From assembly GCA_932294295.1 (NCBI GenBank), contig OW028573.1:65635829-65699828 (forward strand): a stretch of 64,000 bases of DNA. The letters are read 5' to 3'. The notes beneath the pieces are model-generated. The model searched no databases and was not told the origin of the DNA. It saw only the letters and a list, made by a program, of their open reading frames with translations. A program made the translations under genes and the position numbers. Each line of letters starts with the position of its first letter. The first letter of the stretch is position 1. This document shows, one piece after another, positions 26,988-37,443 of the stretch. The DNA comes from Alitta virens. Lineage: Eukaryota; Annelida; Polychaeta; Phyllodocida; Nereididae.

Positions 26988-28398
26988 AAGGCCGCTGCTC
27001 CTCTAATATCAGTCCGATTTTCGTCAAATAAAGATTGTTTTGTAGTATAATTCATAGTGATTCCATACGTATTTTCGGATTTAAAAAAACCCGAATATTA
27101 AGCGAGATATTTGTCTGAGAAGGCAGTTGTCTTGCGGTGGCTGCTGCTCCATTTATATTAATCCGATTTTCGTCAAATCAGGATTGAATTGTAGTATAAA
27201 TCATACTGATTCCATACGCGTTTTTGGATTGAAAATAGACCAAATATTAAGCGAGATATTCGTCTGAGAAGGCAGCTAAGTTGGCGGAGGCAAACAGTGG
27301 TGCTCTCGCAGACGTCCGCGCCCGGACTGTATCAATGCAGGTAAGGCTGAGCGCTACTTTAAAAGGCTGCTGCTCCCCTAATATTAGTCCGATTTTCGTC
27401 AAATAAATATTGAATTATAGTCGAGTTCATACTTATTCCACACAGATTTTCAGATTGAAAATAGACCAAATATTAAGCGAGATATTTGTCTGAGAAGGCA
27501 GGTAGTCTGGCGGCGGCAAGGTGCTCTGTGTATGGCCCTGACATGAATGGTGTGGTCAATATTTTTGACCATTTTATATACATTGTTTGGATGAGCTTTA
27601 TTGCAATTCATTTCTACTCATTCTGCCAACTGCCATGACTGTTATGTCAATTGCTATTAGCATTTTGAATGATACAAAGAATGGGTGTAGAGCATACAGC
27701 AAATTCAATACATGTGTCAATTGCCTAATTGCCTAAATTGGGGTTCTTTGACCTGTCATTTCATGGTTTGTTCAAAGATGACACAGTAATTGCTATTAGC
27801 ATTTTGAATGATACAAAGAATTGGTGTAGAGCATACAGCAAATTCAATACATGTGTCAATTGCCTAATTGCCTAAATTGGGGTTCTTTGACCTGTCATTT
27901 CATGGTTTGTTCAAAGATGACACAGTAATATGACATTGTCTTGATTGTCATTCACAATTACAAAAATATGTAATTGCTTTCATTAATTAAAAGCAATATA
28001 TTTAATTGTAATTACCAGGCAATGATTATATTTGTATAACTTTCTTATCTTTTTGTGTTAATTTGAATCTTATTGTGATATTATGATCAGTATAAATTTG
28101 TGTATATTTTGTAAAATTTAAATCTAATATTGATATTGTAATTAGTATTTGTGATTTGATCTGTGATTTTATTTGCTATATTTAATTTACTTATACTGGT
28201 GCTCCCTGAAGCGTCCGCGCCCAGACTGTATTAATGCAGAAAGCTGAGCGCTTCTTTAAAAAGCTACTGCTCCCTTAATATTAGTCCGATTTTCGTCAAA
28301 TAAAGATTGTTTTGTAGTATAATTCATAGTGACTCCATAGGTTTTTTCGGATCGAAAATAGACCAAATATTAAGCGAGATATTCATCTGAGAATGTAG
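26988..28398. repeat. Four dispersed copies of a ~137-bp unit inside the nested element
   Basis: Copies lie at about 26988-27125, 27140-27275, 27363-27501 and 28260-28398. All share GTCCGATTTTCGTCAAAT (ATCC in copy 2) and AATATTAAGCGAGATATT (copies 1-4). The last two copies also share about 65 bases upstream (GTCCGCGCC...CTGAGCGC). They are same-orientation direct repeats of 80-90 percent similarity by eye. Confidence 0.85.
27652..27928. repeat. Near-identical 139-bp tandem duplication
   Basis: Two adjacent copies, at about 27652-27790 and 27791-27928, start ATTGCTATTAGCATTTTGAA and differ at about one base by eye (AAGAATGGG against AAGAATTGG). They are far more alike than the neighbouring 137-bp repeats, which suggests a recent duplication or an assembly artefact. 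Confidence 0.85.
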
Positions 28399-28463
28399 GT
28401 AGGCTGGCGTCGGCCTATCATTCGATGGGTGACTCGTCGCTGTCGTAGACACCTTGCTTCACC

Positions 28464-28655
28464 CGGCGAGTTACTCCTGGTACTCGGCGAGTTACTCCTG
28501 GTACTCGGCGAGTTACTCCTGGTACTCGGCGAGTCACTCCTGGTACTCGGCGAGTCGCTCGCTGAACCCGCCGAGTAACCCGCCGAGTAACCCGGCGAGT
28601 AACTCGGCGAGTAACTCGGCGAGTCACTCGGCGAGTCACTCGGCGAGTCACTCCT
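28464..28655. repeat. Right subterminal tandem array
   Basis: The first half is about five 21-mers of the GGCGAGTTACTCCTGGTACTC type. The second half is shorter 10-11-base units (GGCGAGTAACTC, then GGCGAGTCACTC). Together with the left array it brackets the element interior. Confidence 0.9.
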
Positions 28656-28770
28656 GGTCATTTTTTCCGCAAAAATTCGTCGCCAACTCCTCGAACTTTG
28701 GGTGTTACGTAATTTTTGTTATTACTACGAGTTGACTACGAGTAACTCGGCTATGTGGGAACGGGGCTTA

Positions 28771-29690
28771 ATACACTTACCCTAACGAAATTTTGCACAG
28801 TAATACTTTATATGGCCTAGTAGTGCCTTTTGATAGTCACATTGACATATGTTGGGTATGTTTTACCAAATTTGAAAAAAAAAAGGAAAACTCTGACACT
28901 ACTGCACCTACTTGCTTAAAACTTTTTTCATAAATATGTCTAAAATTGTGTAGTGGTGCCTTTTGGGGGTCTCATGATCGTAAATACTATAGAATTTTCA
29001 AAATTAGGGCAAAAAAGGGAAAATCCCTACTTTTTCAAACCTCCATATAAAAGCCACTATTTACCTTACATGAATGAAATTGTATCAATAACATATCTAA
29101 ATAATAGTATTTTCACTTTTTAAACTTCATTTTGATATTCATTTCATTCTAATTACAAAATAATAGAAAATCTGAAAAAAAATGCTAAAAGGTGTGTTAA
29201 ATTGTGTTTTTGGAGCAGAACTCTACCATTAATGTACTTACCCTAACAAAATTGTATATGTTATTACTCTATATAGCTTAGCTGTGCATTTTGATAGCCA
29301 CATTGACATATCTGAGCTGTGTCTTAAAATATTTAGAGAAAAATGAGAAAAAAAAACATAAACATTTCTGTTTCCAGAGCAGAACTCACACACTACTGCA
29401 GCTACATGCATACAAACCTTAGTAAGGATATGTTTAAAACAGTGTAGAGATACCTTTTGGGGGATTCATGACCATTTATGACAGATAATTTTATTTAATA
29501 AGGAAAATATGAAAATTTGGACAGGTACTTTTTCAAACCCTCATATCAATGACTCTATGATTCTTACATCAGTAACATTTTGCCTATGATATACCTAGAT
29601 TATAATTCTTTCACCTTTAAGCTTCTTTTTGACATTATTGTTTTGTTCATAATATTGGAAAATCTGGAAAAAATGGTCTTGCTTCCTTCA
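28771..29690. repeat. Two diverged ~440-bp direct units of the piggyBac-like element
   Basis: Unit 2 begins near 29213 with GGAGCAGAACTCTACC. Unit 1 starts at 26450 with the same word, is interrupted by the nested element and continues from 28771. Shared landmarks are CACTTACCCTAACRAAATT-like, CACATTGACATAT, TTTTTCAAACC and a GATATT/GACATT block near each end. The rest, 29690-31020, is unique AT-rich sequence with no coding frame. Confidence 0.7.
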
Positions 29691-31184
29691 TATTCCTTAG
29701 AATCCCATACTTAGCAATGACAGCCATAAATTGTGTACAATTCATGTGCAATTATCAAATATTTGATCATAGTATTGCCATGCTCAACCCATTCAATAGT
29801 TTTTGTTTATAATTAGCAATTTTATAATAATTGCATGATGATCTATATTAATTTCACTTGACTCCAATACTTATTATTGTTTTCTTCATATACACCTGTA
29901 AAAGTTTGCTTATAAATACTAATTTAAATGCCAAAGATTTAATGCAAATCAGCAACCCAACAATTCAGTAACTAAAGGGAATATGGCAATTGATAATATA
30001 TAGTTCCTTCAGTTGCCAGCTAAATTTAAACAGCGAGCAAAAAATATTTTGACTTATAAAGGCATTAAAATGGGTGTGTTGAGTATCATTCCATACGAAA
30101 TAATCCTTTAAGATTATTTAGATACAAGTAAATAAAAACCTTGAAGGTTAATTTTGTTTAAATTATACCTAACATCTTTATGTGGCATAACATTATTGCT
30201 GAATTTCATATATATTCATTAGGATGATTGCCATAGCCCATATATGACTATTTTGGACATATAAATGATTATCTTAGTTGTAAATTAGTTAAGGGAACAT
30301 GCTATTGTGTTGATATTTCTAGTGAACTGAATACTCCTTATTTTGCATAAAATCTTTAAAACAGCACAATTAAATGGCAAGAAAAGAATAGAGAATACTT
30401 TTTATGCTCACTTGGCTTTACTCTGAACATAATGGATTGCTGTTAATACTGGGTTCCTGCAGGTTTACCTTCATAAGATGTGAGATATTTGTAAGACATT
30501 ATAATATCATGCGCACATGAAAAATAAGACCACTAATATTAATTTACACCAATTTATTTAATATCATCATCAAAAACAATCAAGGTATTGGCTATATTGA
30601 GCAATAAAATAAATGCAATTCTTGTGTATTTAAAGAAACTTCATCACTTCTATTCATTTATATTTACCAAATCGTCTGCATATTACAATTTAGATGTTAA
30701 AATCCAAGTATATTTACAAAAGTAAGACTTAATACGGGCCTAAGTAAGACTTTTTCAAACTTTTTTTATCACCCATAGGAACACTTATTTTACACTTGAC
30801 AGAATATAATGAACAAATGAAGAAATTCAAGAGTTAAAAAACTAGGACATCTTGGACTCTAATTAGCATTGCATAACAGGCTATGTAGGCCAAGTGGCAA
30901 TTGCTTCGGTTCATCGCACTGTCAAGAAATATTATTTTTGTAAAACATAGCCAATATATGTCAGTGTGGCTATCACGAGGCACCACTAGGCCATATGGAG
31001 TGTTACTGTATAACATTTCATTAGGGTAAGTGCATTAGTGTTAGAGTTCAGCTCTAGAAACGAAAGTGAGTGTTAGAGTTCTGCTCTGGAAATGAAAGTT
31101 TAACACCCGCACTCCTGCCTGTCTGATGAACACATAACAATTTTAATGATGCCTGTGTGCTATGTGGGATTCGCTGAGGGTTAA

Positions 31185-31521
31185 GCTGCTATTTTCTTTT
31201 ACTGTAAAGTTAGCTTTGATCCTTTCAGTAAGTGTTTGCGCAATCTAAAATCCATGTGTGGTGATGTGTTGTGGCCCTAGCATTGGGTAGACATTCATCA
31301 GTTGCATTGATTTGCTAAGTGTGAGAAACCTTTGAAGCCATTAATGTTAATTTCTTTGTTTTTAACTTTCAATGGAGGAAATGGTGCTTCTGAGCATTCC
31401 CTTCTCCTTGCAGGTATTTTCCATGAGGTTTCCTTTGGCTATGAAGCCAGATGATGATTTACTTTCTGTATCACTTCATACTCTTGTATTCCCATCTTTC
31501 AAGTCTTAAATATATATCTTA
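31185..31521. other. Spacer between piggyBac-like element and duplication copy B
   Basis: No gene or recognised repeat. It is the right flank of the TTAA element. Confidence 0.5.
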
Positions 31522-31707
31522 TACAAAATAGGTGAAAGAGGGCTGTCAATGTACCGCTTGAATCGTAGGTCATGTTTATTGAATTCACCTGATTGCACTA
31601 AAAAAGTGAAGAAATCATAAAATCGGAAAAATAGCTACATATTTAAAATGCTGTATGAATACTTTTGTCCAGGTACAAAAAAACACATAAATGCCTTTAT
31701 TACAATA
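31522..31707 (+). repeat. Left arm of an inverted repeat bracketing copy B
   Basis: This sequence is matched in inverted orientation at about 36064-36251, roughly 85-90 percent by eye. Shared words include ACAAAATAGGTGAAAG, GAATCGTAGGTCATGTT and GAATACTTTTGTCCAGGTAC. It stops within a few bases of where GAREM homology starts (31711). Confidence 0.85.
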
Positions 31708-31710
31708 TGC

Positions 31711-32868
31711 CATGAAAGCAGAAGACATCAAGGTGAAATCCAATTGCCATGACAATGATGTCCAGTCTGACCATGATCCTTAAACACAATGACCACTGGT
31801 GACTTTACCGATGATGATTTGATGATGATGAAGACGATGACACTTCTTGTGATGAAGGCACTCTATCAATTACAAGACAACCTAAAAAGTCTTGAGTATT
31901 TCCCGGAGTACACAGAAGAGCCAAATTATGAAGTGATAAACAAAGGTAAAACTGTGTACTACCCAGTGACACAAACTAATGATATGGTAACCAATGCTCC
32001 CTCAACTGTTCATACTTACAACCAAACCAAAAACCCTGCACTAAACAATTCTGGTCTTATCTTGGAAGTAACAAACTTACACAACCTGGACTCTAACTTA
32101 CTAAGAAAGCATTTGAAAGTCAGTGATGTTGACGAAAGACCTTCTGTTCATCAGAATGAGGAATTTACACCTTATATACCACTCGAATTCGAGACAAATG
32201 TGAATGATGTGAAGAGGCAGACAGGTTCACAACGTCGAAACAGTTGAAAGGACTCATCTTTGCTGAATGTGTCTGCTGCTTTGCCCATCCCACTCCCGTT
32301 TTAGTGTCCCCAACTCAGATCCAGCCTTTCATGACAACTCAGCATTTAGTCCTCCATCTGAGAACCCACCAGAAGAGCCGGCTTATGCTACTGTTAACTC
32401 GTTCAACAGAAACGTCTTCAAACCCATCCATCCAGGTTCCGCAGCCTCGTCATCTTGTAGGAATGACCAGCATGTTCCAATGAGTTCACAGCCCACTAGG
32501 TCCATCCCATCTCAACACAGAGAGATGCTAGAGATGTTGGCTCAAAGAACAGACTCTGGCATCTTCATCCCTAGATACTCTGATACCTGGCCAGACAGTG
32601 ACTCCCCCTACAGGTCACCAAGTGATGACGTCACCTAGTCAACCCCTGAAAACGTCAGTTCCATGAGCGTCATAGAGGTCTTCAGATCCTTACATTACAT
32701 TGGCATGAAGCCCCATGTGATCAGTAGGTTCAAAGATGAACAAATATGATGGCAAGCAACTGCTGGAGTTAGATGACACATTACTTAAACAGGGCTTCCC
32801 ACAGTAAAATGCTCTAGAATGCAAGAAGATTAGAGACTTCACAGCAGGCTGGAGGCCAAAGAACCTTA
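31711..32868 (+). pseudogene. Truncated GAREM pseudogene (copy B)
   Basis: This copies GAREM exon 2 from about position 23094 to the stop. It lacks exon 1 and the start of exon 2. Disabling changes include single-base deletions near 31770 and 31820 and a deletion of about 200 bases near 32210 that removes the proline-rich segment. There is also a frameshift near 32300, a nonsense codon at 32636-32638 (ACC-TAG-TCA where the intact gene has ACC-TGG-TCA), and further indels in the SAM part. The order and orientation relative to the sulfatase match copy A. Confidence 0.9.
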
Positions 32869-33369
32869 GTACATACTTATATTATATTTTCATTTATTTT
32901 TAAGGTCATTACAATATTACATGGCATAAAAATGCTAAAATATTTCCATTAATGTTCAATAGAACTGTGCTAAAACATCATGTAATCACCCACCCCAGTC
33001 TTGTGTACATTTCCTAATTTTAACTTTTTTATCAATAATAAAGCACCTTATTATATATAATCTACTTTCCTCAGTGTCTTGTGAAATTAATTGTTTGTGA
33101 ATAATAACCACTAGGTGATGAGATGGAAATTGAATTCAGTTACCCAAGACACCTGGTGTCGTATTGGTATAATATTTTTTATGGTATATGCACACAGCTA
33201 TGCTGAATTCCAGCGTCATAGCTCCTAAGTAAAGAAGATAACCCTGACTACAAATTTTAGTCTGTATCACCATACCATTGCAGAGAGTCACATTTTCATA
33301 ATCAATTTGGTATATTTCAATAACAATGGATTCTTAATATGTATAGTCTGTATAGATATGTGGTAGATT

Positions 33370-34875
33370 TTACAGAGAAGGGATGGCATGTCTCCATCCT
33401 GCATGCAGTTGATCACTTATTTCCTTGACCACATCTTTCAAAGTGGGGTTGTGTGCCTGGTTGTGATTTTCTTCTGGATCAGCTTCATGGTCATATAGCT
33501 CAACTCCACAAACAATATCCCAGTTAGGTTGGTATTTAGGTGGCCCACTGAATGCCACCCATTCTGTGTATCTGTATTTGTCAGTGCGCATGGAATACCC
33601 CATAACGATTCCTGCAGCCCTAGGGTACTGAGAAAACACCCTGTCTTTCCATGGACCAGAAGGGTTCTTAATTAAAGGCATCAAACTAGTGCCTTCAACA
33701 CAATGGGTAATGTTATGGGAGTCCTCTGGACATAACGGGAGAGATGGCAATCCAGCAGCTTCAACCAAAGTAGGAAATAAGTCCACAAGTTCTGTGAGTC
33801 TTCTTGTAGAAATGCCCTTTGTGAGTTTTGGGATGTGGATCATCATAGGAGTATGGACTGCAATGTCAAAGTTGGTGTGCTTGCACCACTCTCCATGTTC
33901 ACCAAGCTGCCAGCCATGATCACCCAAGAATGAAACAATAGTTGAATCTGCCAGTCCCAAATCACTGAGTTGTTGCAGAACTGCACCTATCAGAGAATCT
34001 GTGTAGCTCAAGGCACTGTAATAAGCCCTACGTAGTTGCCTGATCTTGAAGTAGGGCACAGTGGAATTGATTCTTCCTGAGACATTCAACTTCTTGATGT
34101 CCCCGTAAGTCATCAGTTCACCGTAGTCAGACCAAGCAATGGGAGGCATGTCCACAGGAGCATAGTCATTATCAGGTAAGGACACAGTTTGAGCAGGATA
34201 AAGAGACATGAATTCCTCAGGAAAAACAAAAGGTAGGTGAGGTTTGTGGAATCCAACTGCTAAGAAGAAGGGCTCTTTGACAGCAGCCAACTTCTTTAAA
34301 GTCTTCATAGCTTGCTGTGCAATTTGTTGATCTGGCAGAGGCTTCTGGGTGTAGACATCTGTTGGTACAGCAATCCAACTTCGGTTCAGACTGCTCCAGT
34401 AAGCATCATTTGGAGCATGGTAATAAGGTTCTGACCACGATATTGGATCATCCTTGCCTGATGCATGTCCTGGATGGAATATCTTGCCCATACCAATTGA
34501 CCTGTAGCCATTCTCCTTAAAATACTGTGGGATGGTGGTGAAGTTCCCTCCTACTTTTCTGAAATAGTGGTAGAGATCATAAACATGGGTGGTGTCAGGT
34601 CTTCTACCAGTCAACAAAGATGTCCTGCTGGGAGAACACAGCGCTTGTTGCACATAAGCCCTCTTTAAGACAAGACTCCTGTTTGCAAGTTTATCCAGGT
34701 TGGGTGAATGCAAAACTGGTGGGTGCACAGGACTAGGGAAATCTCTGCCTAGAAATGCCCCTAACTCTGGTCTCATGTCATCAGAAACTAGAAACAACAC
34801 ATTCATTTTCTTTGGTGCAACTGATGAAAATAACATTATCAGGAAAGAAATAACTGTAATGTGTGTGTAATCCAT
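33370..34875 (-). CDS. IDS: Iduronate-2-sulfatase-like enzyme, intronless, 501 aa
   Basis: A single-exon gene. I chose the ATG at 34873-34875 because it begins a typical signal peptide (MDYTHITVISFLIMLFSSVA); an in-frame ATG at 34905 would add ten residues. The sulfatase hallmark CSPSR-TSLLTGRRPDTT is present, with Cys at residue 80 as the formylglycine precursor. Metal-ligand Asp residues lie in VSDDMRPELG, and LGDHGWQLGEHGEW and GFHKPHLPF are also present. These, together with NFTTIPQYFKENGY and MGYSMRTDKYRYTEW, match human iduronate-2-sulfatase, which removes 2-O-sulfate from iduronate in heparan and dermatan sulfate in lysosomes. Vertebrate IDS has several introns; this copy has none. It appears intact, unlike its duplicate at 24962. 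The true substrate could differ within this sulfatase subfamily. Confidence 0.92.
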   Translation of the reverse strand: MDYTHITVISFLIMLFSSVAPKKMNVLFLVSDDMRPELGAFLGRDFPSPVHPPVLHSPNLDKLANRSLVLKRAYVQQALCSPSRTSLLTGRRPDTTHVYDLYHYFRKVGGNFTTIPQYFKENGYRSIGMGKIFHPGHASGKDDPISWSEPYYHAPNDAYWSSLNRSWIAVPTDVYTQKPLPDQQIAQQAMKTLKKLAAVKEPFFLAVGFHKPHLPFVFPEEFMSLYPAQTVSLPDNDYAPVDMPPIAWSDYGELMTYGDIKKLNVSGRINSTVPYFKIRQLRRAYYSALSYTDSLIGAVLQQLSDLGLADSTIVSFLGDHGWQLGEHGEWCKHTNFDIAVHTPMMIHIPKLTKGISTRRLTELVDLFPTLVEAAGLPSLPLCPEDSHNITHCVEGTSLMPLIKNPSGPWKDRVFSQYPRAAGIVMGYSMRTDKYRYTEWVAFSGPPKYQPNWDIVCGVELYDHEADPEENHNQAHNPTLKDVVKEISDQLHAGWRHAIPSL

Positions 34876-36063
34876 TTTGGGATCGACAATAACATAAATT
34901 GGCAAGTCTGTAATGTGCAGTTTCCCAATTGATAGATCTGTTTACGAATTACTAAACAGCCTAGTAGTCACCGTAGCTAAAGTCCAAAGAGATATCACTT
35001 CAGATAACAAATCAGCTTCTGTAAAGAATGATGTGTGCACCTAACAAAAAATGACCTCATTGCTGCTAGAAATAATTGATGACTGAAGATCACACATTGA
35101 ATAGTAATATACCTAAAGCAAGCTGCCACAGGGCACCAGTGCTGCAGTAACCTAGTTGTGAAATATGTATGTTTCACGCTTCACCGATTCTGCAATATAT
35201 ATACATGTATAAATATGCTCCAAAAATTCATGAATGAATCAATATGTTTGAATACCACTAAGAAAAATGTTATCAAACTATTTCTAGTTCGACAAACTGT
35301 TGAAGAAAACTGTTATCATATCTTACATTAAAACTGAATGGCAAATATTTTTTTTGATTTAAAGATAAACGGATTGAAACAGAATAAAGAATGGTCATGA
35401 GAGCCCGGCTTATTATATAAAAGTACAATAAACGAAGAATTGGCAATGAAGAACAATCAACTGCAGGGCTTGATCTCATAAAGAATCAGAAATCATGTAT
35501 ATATCTTCTTGACAACAATATCACAAAAGTTATTGGTTCAGAGCTGGGTAACCCTTCTGAGGTGATGGTCACACTGCAACTGAAGAGCTGCCCGCAACAA
35601 ATACAGTTAGTTTCATTAAAACGGCCCTTCAAATTAGTTTCATTAAAAAAATAACAATCCTGAGGTAAAATGGTTCAAATTGAACCTAGACAAAGCTAGA
35701 CAGCTTCTGCTATACAATGCTAACTTCCACTTAACGAAACTGACTGGCGAAAGCAGGATACACAAAGCCAGGATGCAGCACCATCTGATGCATAAGTTAA
35801 AAGTTAATACTCATTTTTGTCATTACTTGCTGAAATATGCATATCCATAGCACATTTATTGTGTCTATGGATGATAAATAACAACCCTGAAGTAAATGGT
35901 TCTGGTACACTGTGAAGCCACTCTGCTGCATGTACAGTGGCAGACAAAAGTTTCAGGAATTAACAATAGATGTCAATTGAACAGGATTATCAATACCTGT
36001 CACATGGGAGCTCCTGAGAATGTAGTTACAAAGGCATCAAATTATGATGAATCAGCCTTCACC
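34876..36063. other. 5' side of the sulfatase gene and end of the duplicated block
   Basis: Similarity to copy A (around 25900-26060) continues to about 35130 and then fades. The rest has no recognised gene. The sulfatase promoter should lie just right of 34905, but no clear core element is visible. Confidence 0.5.
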
Positions 36064-36251
36064 ATTATGTAATAAAGGCATTTATGTGTTTTTGTACCTG
36101 GACAAAAGTATTCATACAGCATCTTAAAGATGTAGCTATTTTTCCGATTTCAATATTTCTTCACTTTTTTTAGTGCAATCAGGTTCTGAATTCAATGAAC
36201 ATGACCTACGATTCAAGTGGTACGCTGACAGCCCACTTTCACCTATTTTGT
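36064..36251 (-). repeat. Right arm of the inverted repeat bracketing copy B
   Basis: Inverted match to 31522-31707. Small indels and substitutions separate the arms. The intervening 4.4 kb holds the GAREM pseudogene and the intact sulfatase. Confidence 0.85.
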
Positions 36252-36450
36252 GAAACTTTGTAAAGAAACAAAGAAATTAACACTAACAGCGTATAAAGTA
36301 CTGTGAATGCTCAGGTGTGTTTAGACATCTCCCCGAAACATGTTGCCTATTGCCTAAGATTTGAATGTACTCATGCTTAATGTGTAAGGAATAAACAAAC
36401 TTTACTGCAAAACCATATTATTAGGATACCCTAAAACACAGATGTCAAAC

Positions 36451-36637
36451 TAATCCACAAACAGTATCCCAGTTAGGTTGGTATTTAGGTGGCCCACTGA
36501 ATGCCACCCATTCTGTGTATCTGTATTTGTCAGTGCGCATGGAATACCCCATAACGATTCCTGCAGCCCTAGGGTACTGAGAAAACACCCAGTCTTTCCA
36601 CGGACCAGAAGGGTTCTTAATTAAAGGCATCAAGCTA
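36451..36637 (-). pseudogene. Third iduronate-2-sulfatase fragment
   Basis: 187 bases equal to about 33503-33690 of the intact gene (LMPLIKNPSGPWKD...PNWD), with only a handful of changes. It shares the copy B form CATAACGATTCC, so it derives from B or B's parent, not from A. On the minus strand its left edge follows ...ATAATACCTAG, which reads like a 3' splice site, so an isolated exon of an intron-bearing relative cannot be excluded. As it stands it encodes only a fragment. Confidence 0.75.
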
Positions 36638-36639
36638 GG

Positions 36640-37443
36640 TATTATATAATCTATAATATGCAAGTGCATAATGCCTCAATTTCCAGGCAAATATTTTGTA
36701 CTCTTTTTTTCTGCCAATATGCCAAAAACAGAAATTACAGTGAAATAATCACTTTCTGGTCTCGGGCCTTGGTAAATAATACAGACTGACCCCCAAGAAT
36801 TAATCAACCCCACAGTTAGATGAAAATCACATACCAATTGAAGAGCAGGTACTTTTCTGAAAGAAAACAACACATCATCACACAATAACAAAACACATTT
36901 AATGACAATAATGTACTTACAAATCGAAGATGGATATTAACTCAATTAATATAATGAGCGAAAAAGCATGTAATATAGACATGATGTGACTAAATTAGGA
37001 CATTTAACTACAATGTGACCTTCAGATACACGACACTTGAAGCCTGGGTAAATATGGCAACTGCATGCTTTTAATATGCCTTTTATACATGGATTTCAAA
37101 CTAAATATTGTATAAGCAAACATCTTTGTTTTAAATGGATCTATTATAAAAGTACTCGAGAATAAGATAAATATCATCTGCCTGCAGGTTTAGCTCTAAA
37201 TAAATTGGAAAAAAATGTCTCTTTTCAATATTACAGCAGTTCTGAAGTAATAATTACAAATGTTACATAATACATCAGAAATTCTGTAGTCAAGATGTAC
37301 AAAATACACACTACTCATTGTTATCGTATGTTAGTATTCCATTGATAAAACAGTACCTGTACAGTATTTAAGAATACATTATCATATAATATTGCACAGT
37401 ATGTGAAGCAGAGTCATGACCCAAATATCCTTTTTAGGACTCT
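36640..37443 (-). other. USP8 3' flank
   Basis: No exon found. It should hold the USP8 3' UTR. Only ATTAAA-type hexamers are seen on the minus strand (near 37069 and 36900), so the poly(A) site is not fixed. Confidence 0.45.

Larger units (their letters stand above)
26470..28769. mobile_element. Nested inverted-repeat element with palindromic tandem subterminal repeats
   Basis: The ends are long inverted repeats. The left end starts GCCCCGTTCCCACATAGCC and continues to CAACTCGTAGTA; the right end gives the same sequence on the other strand. It interrupts the GGAGCAGAACTCTA...CACTTACCC unit of the surrounding element, seen uninterrupted near 29215 and in inverted form near 31040, so it inserted later. 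Behind each end are tandem repeats of ACTCGGCGAGT-type words. No coding sequence; no clear target-site duplication. Superfamily not assigned. Confidence 0.75.
26321..31184. mobile_element. piggyBac-like non-autonomous element with TTAA target duplication
   Basis: The left end reads TTAA-CCCTCAACGAA and the right end TTCGCTGAGGG-TTAA, so a TTAA duplication flanks inverted CCCTCARCGAA termini. TTAA targets and CCYT-type termini are the hallmark of piggyBac transposons. Further inverted similarity inside the ends includes a GGCAGACAGGCAGG-type tract, CATCAGTGTC-like words and a GGAGCAGAACTCTA block. No transposase frame is present, so it would be non-autonomous. A second inverted-repeat element (26470-28769) is inserted near the left end. 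It sits between the two copies of the GAREM/sulfatase duplication. Confidence 0.7.

Noticed and set aside
26715..28655. CRISPR-like direct repeats
   Set aside because: The units are contiguous without unique spacers, inside a transposon of an animal genome.
28383..28735. Open frames of TRRV or SPSTRS repeats on both strands
   Set aside because: Same cause: the right subterminal array of the nested element.
26321..31184. An LTR retrotransposon or endogenous virus
   Set aside because: The ends are inverted rather than direct repeats, and no reverse transcriptase, protease or integrase frame is present.
36451..36637. An alternative terminal exon of USP8
   Set aside because: The reading frame and sequence are those of the sulfatase, and USP8 has a complete stop-containing last exon at 37503-37444.
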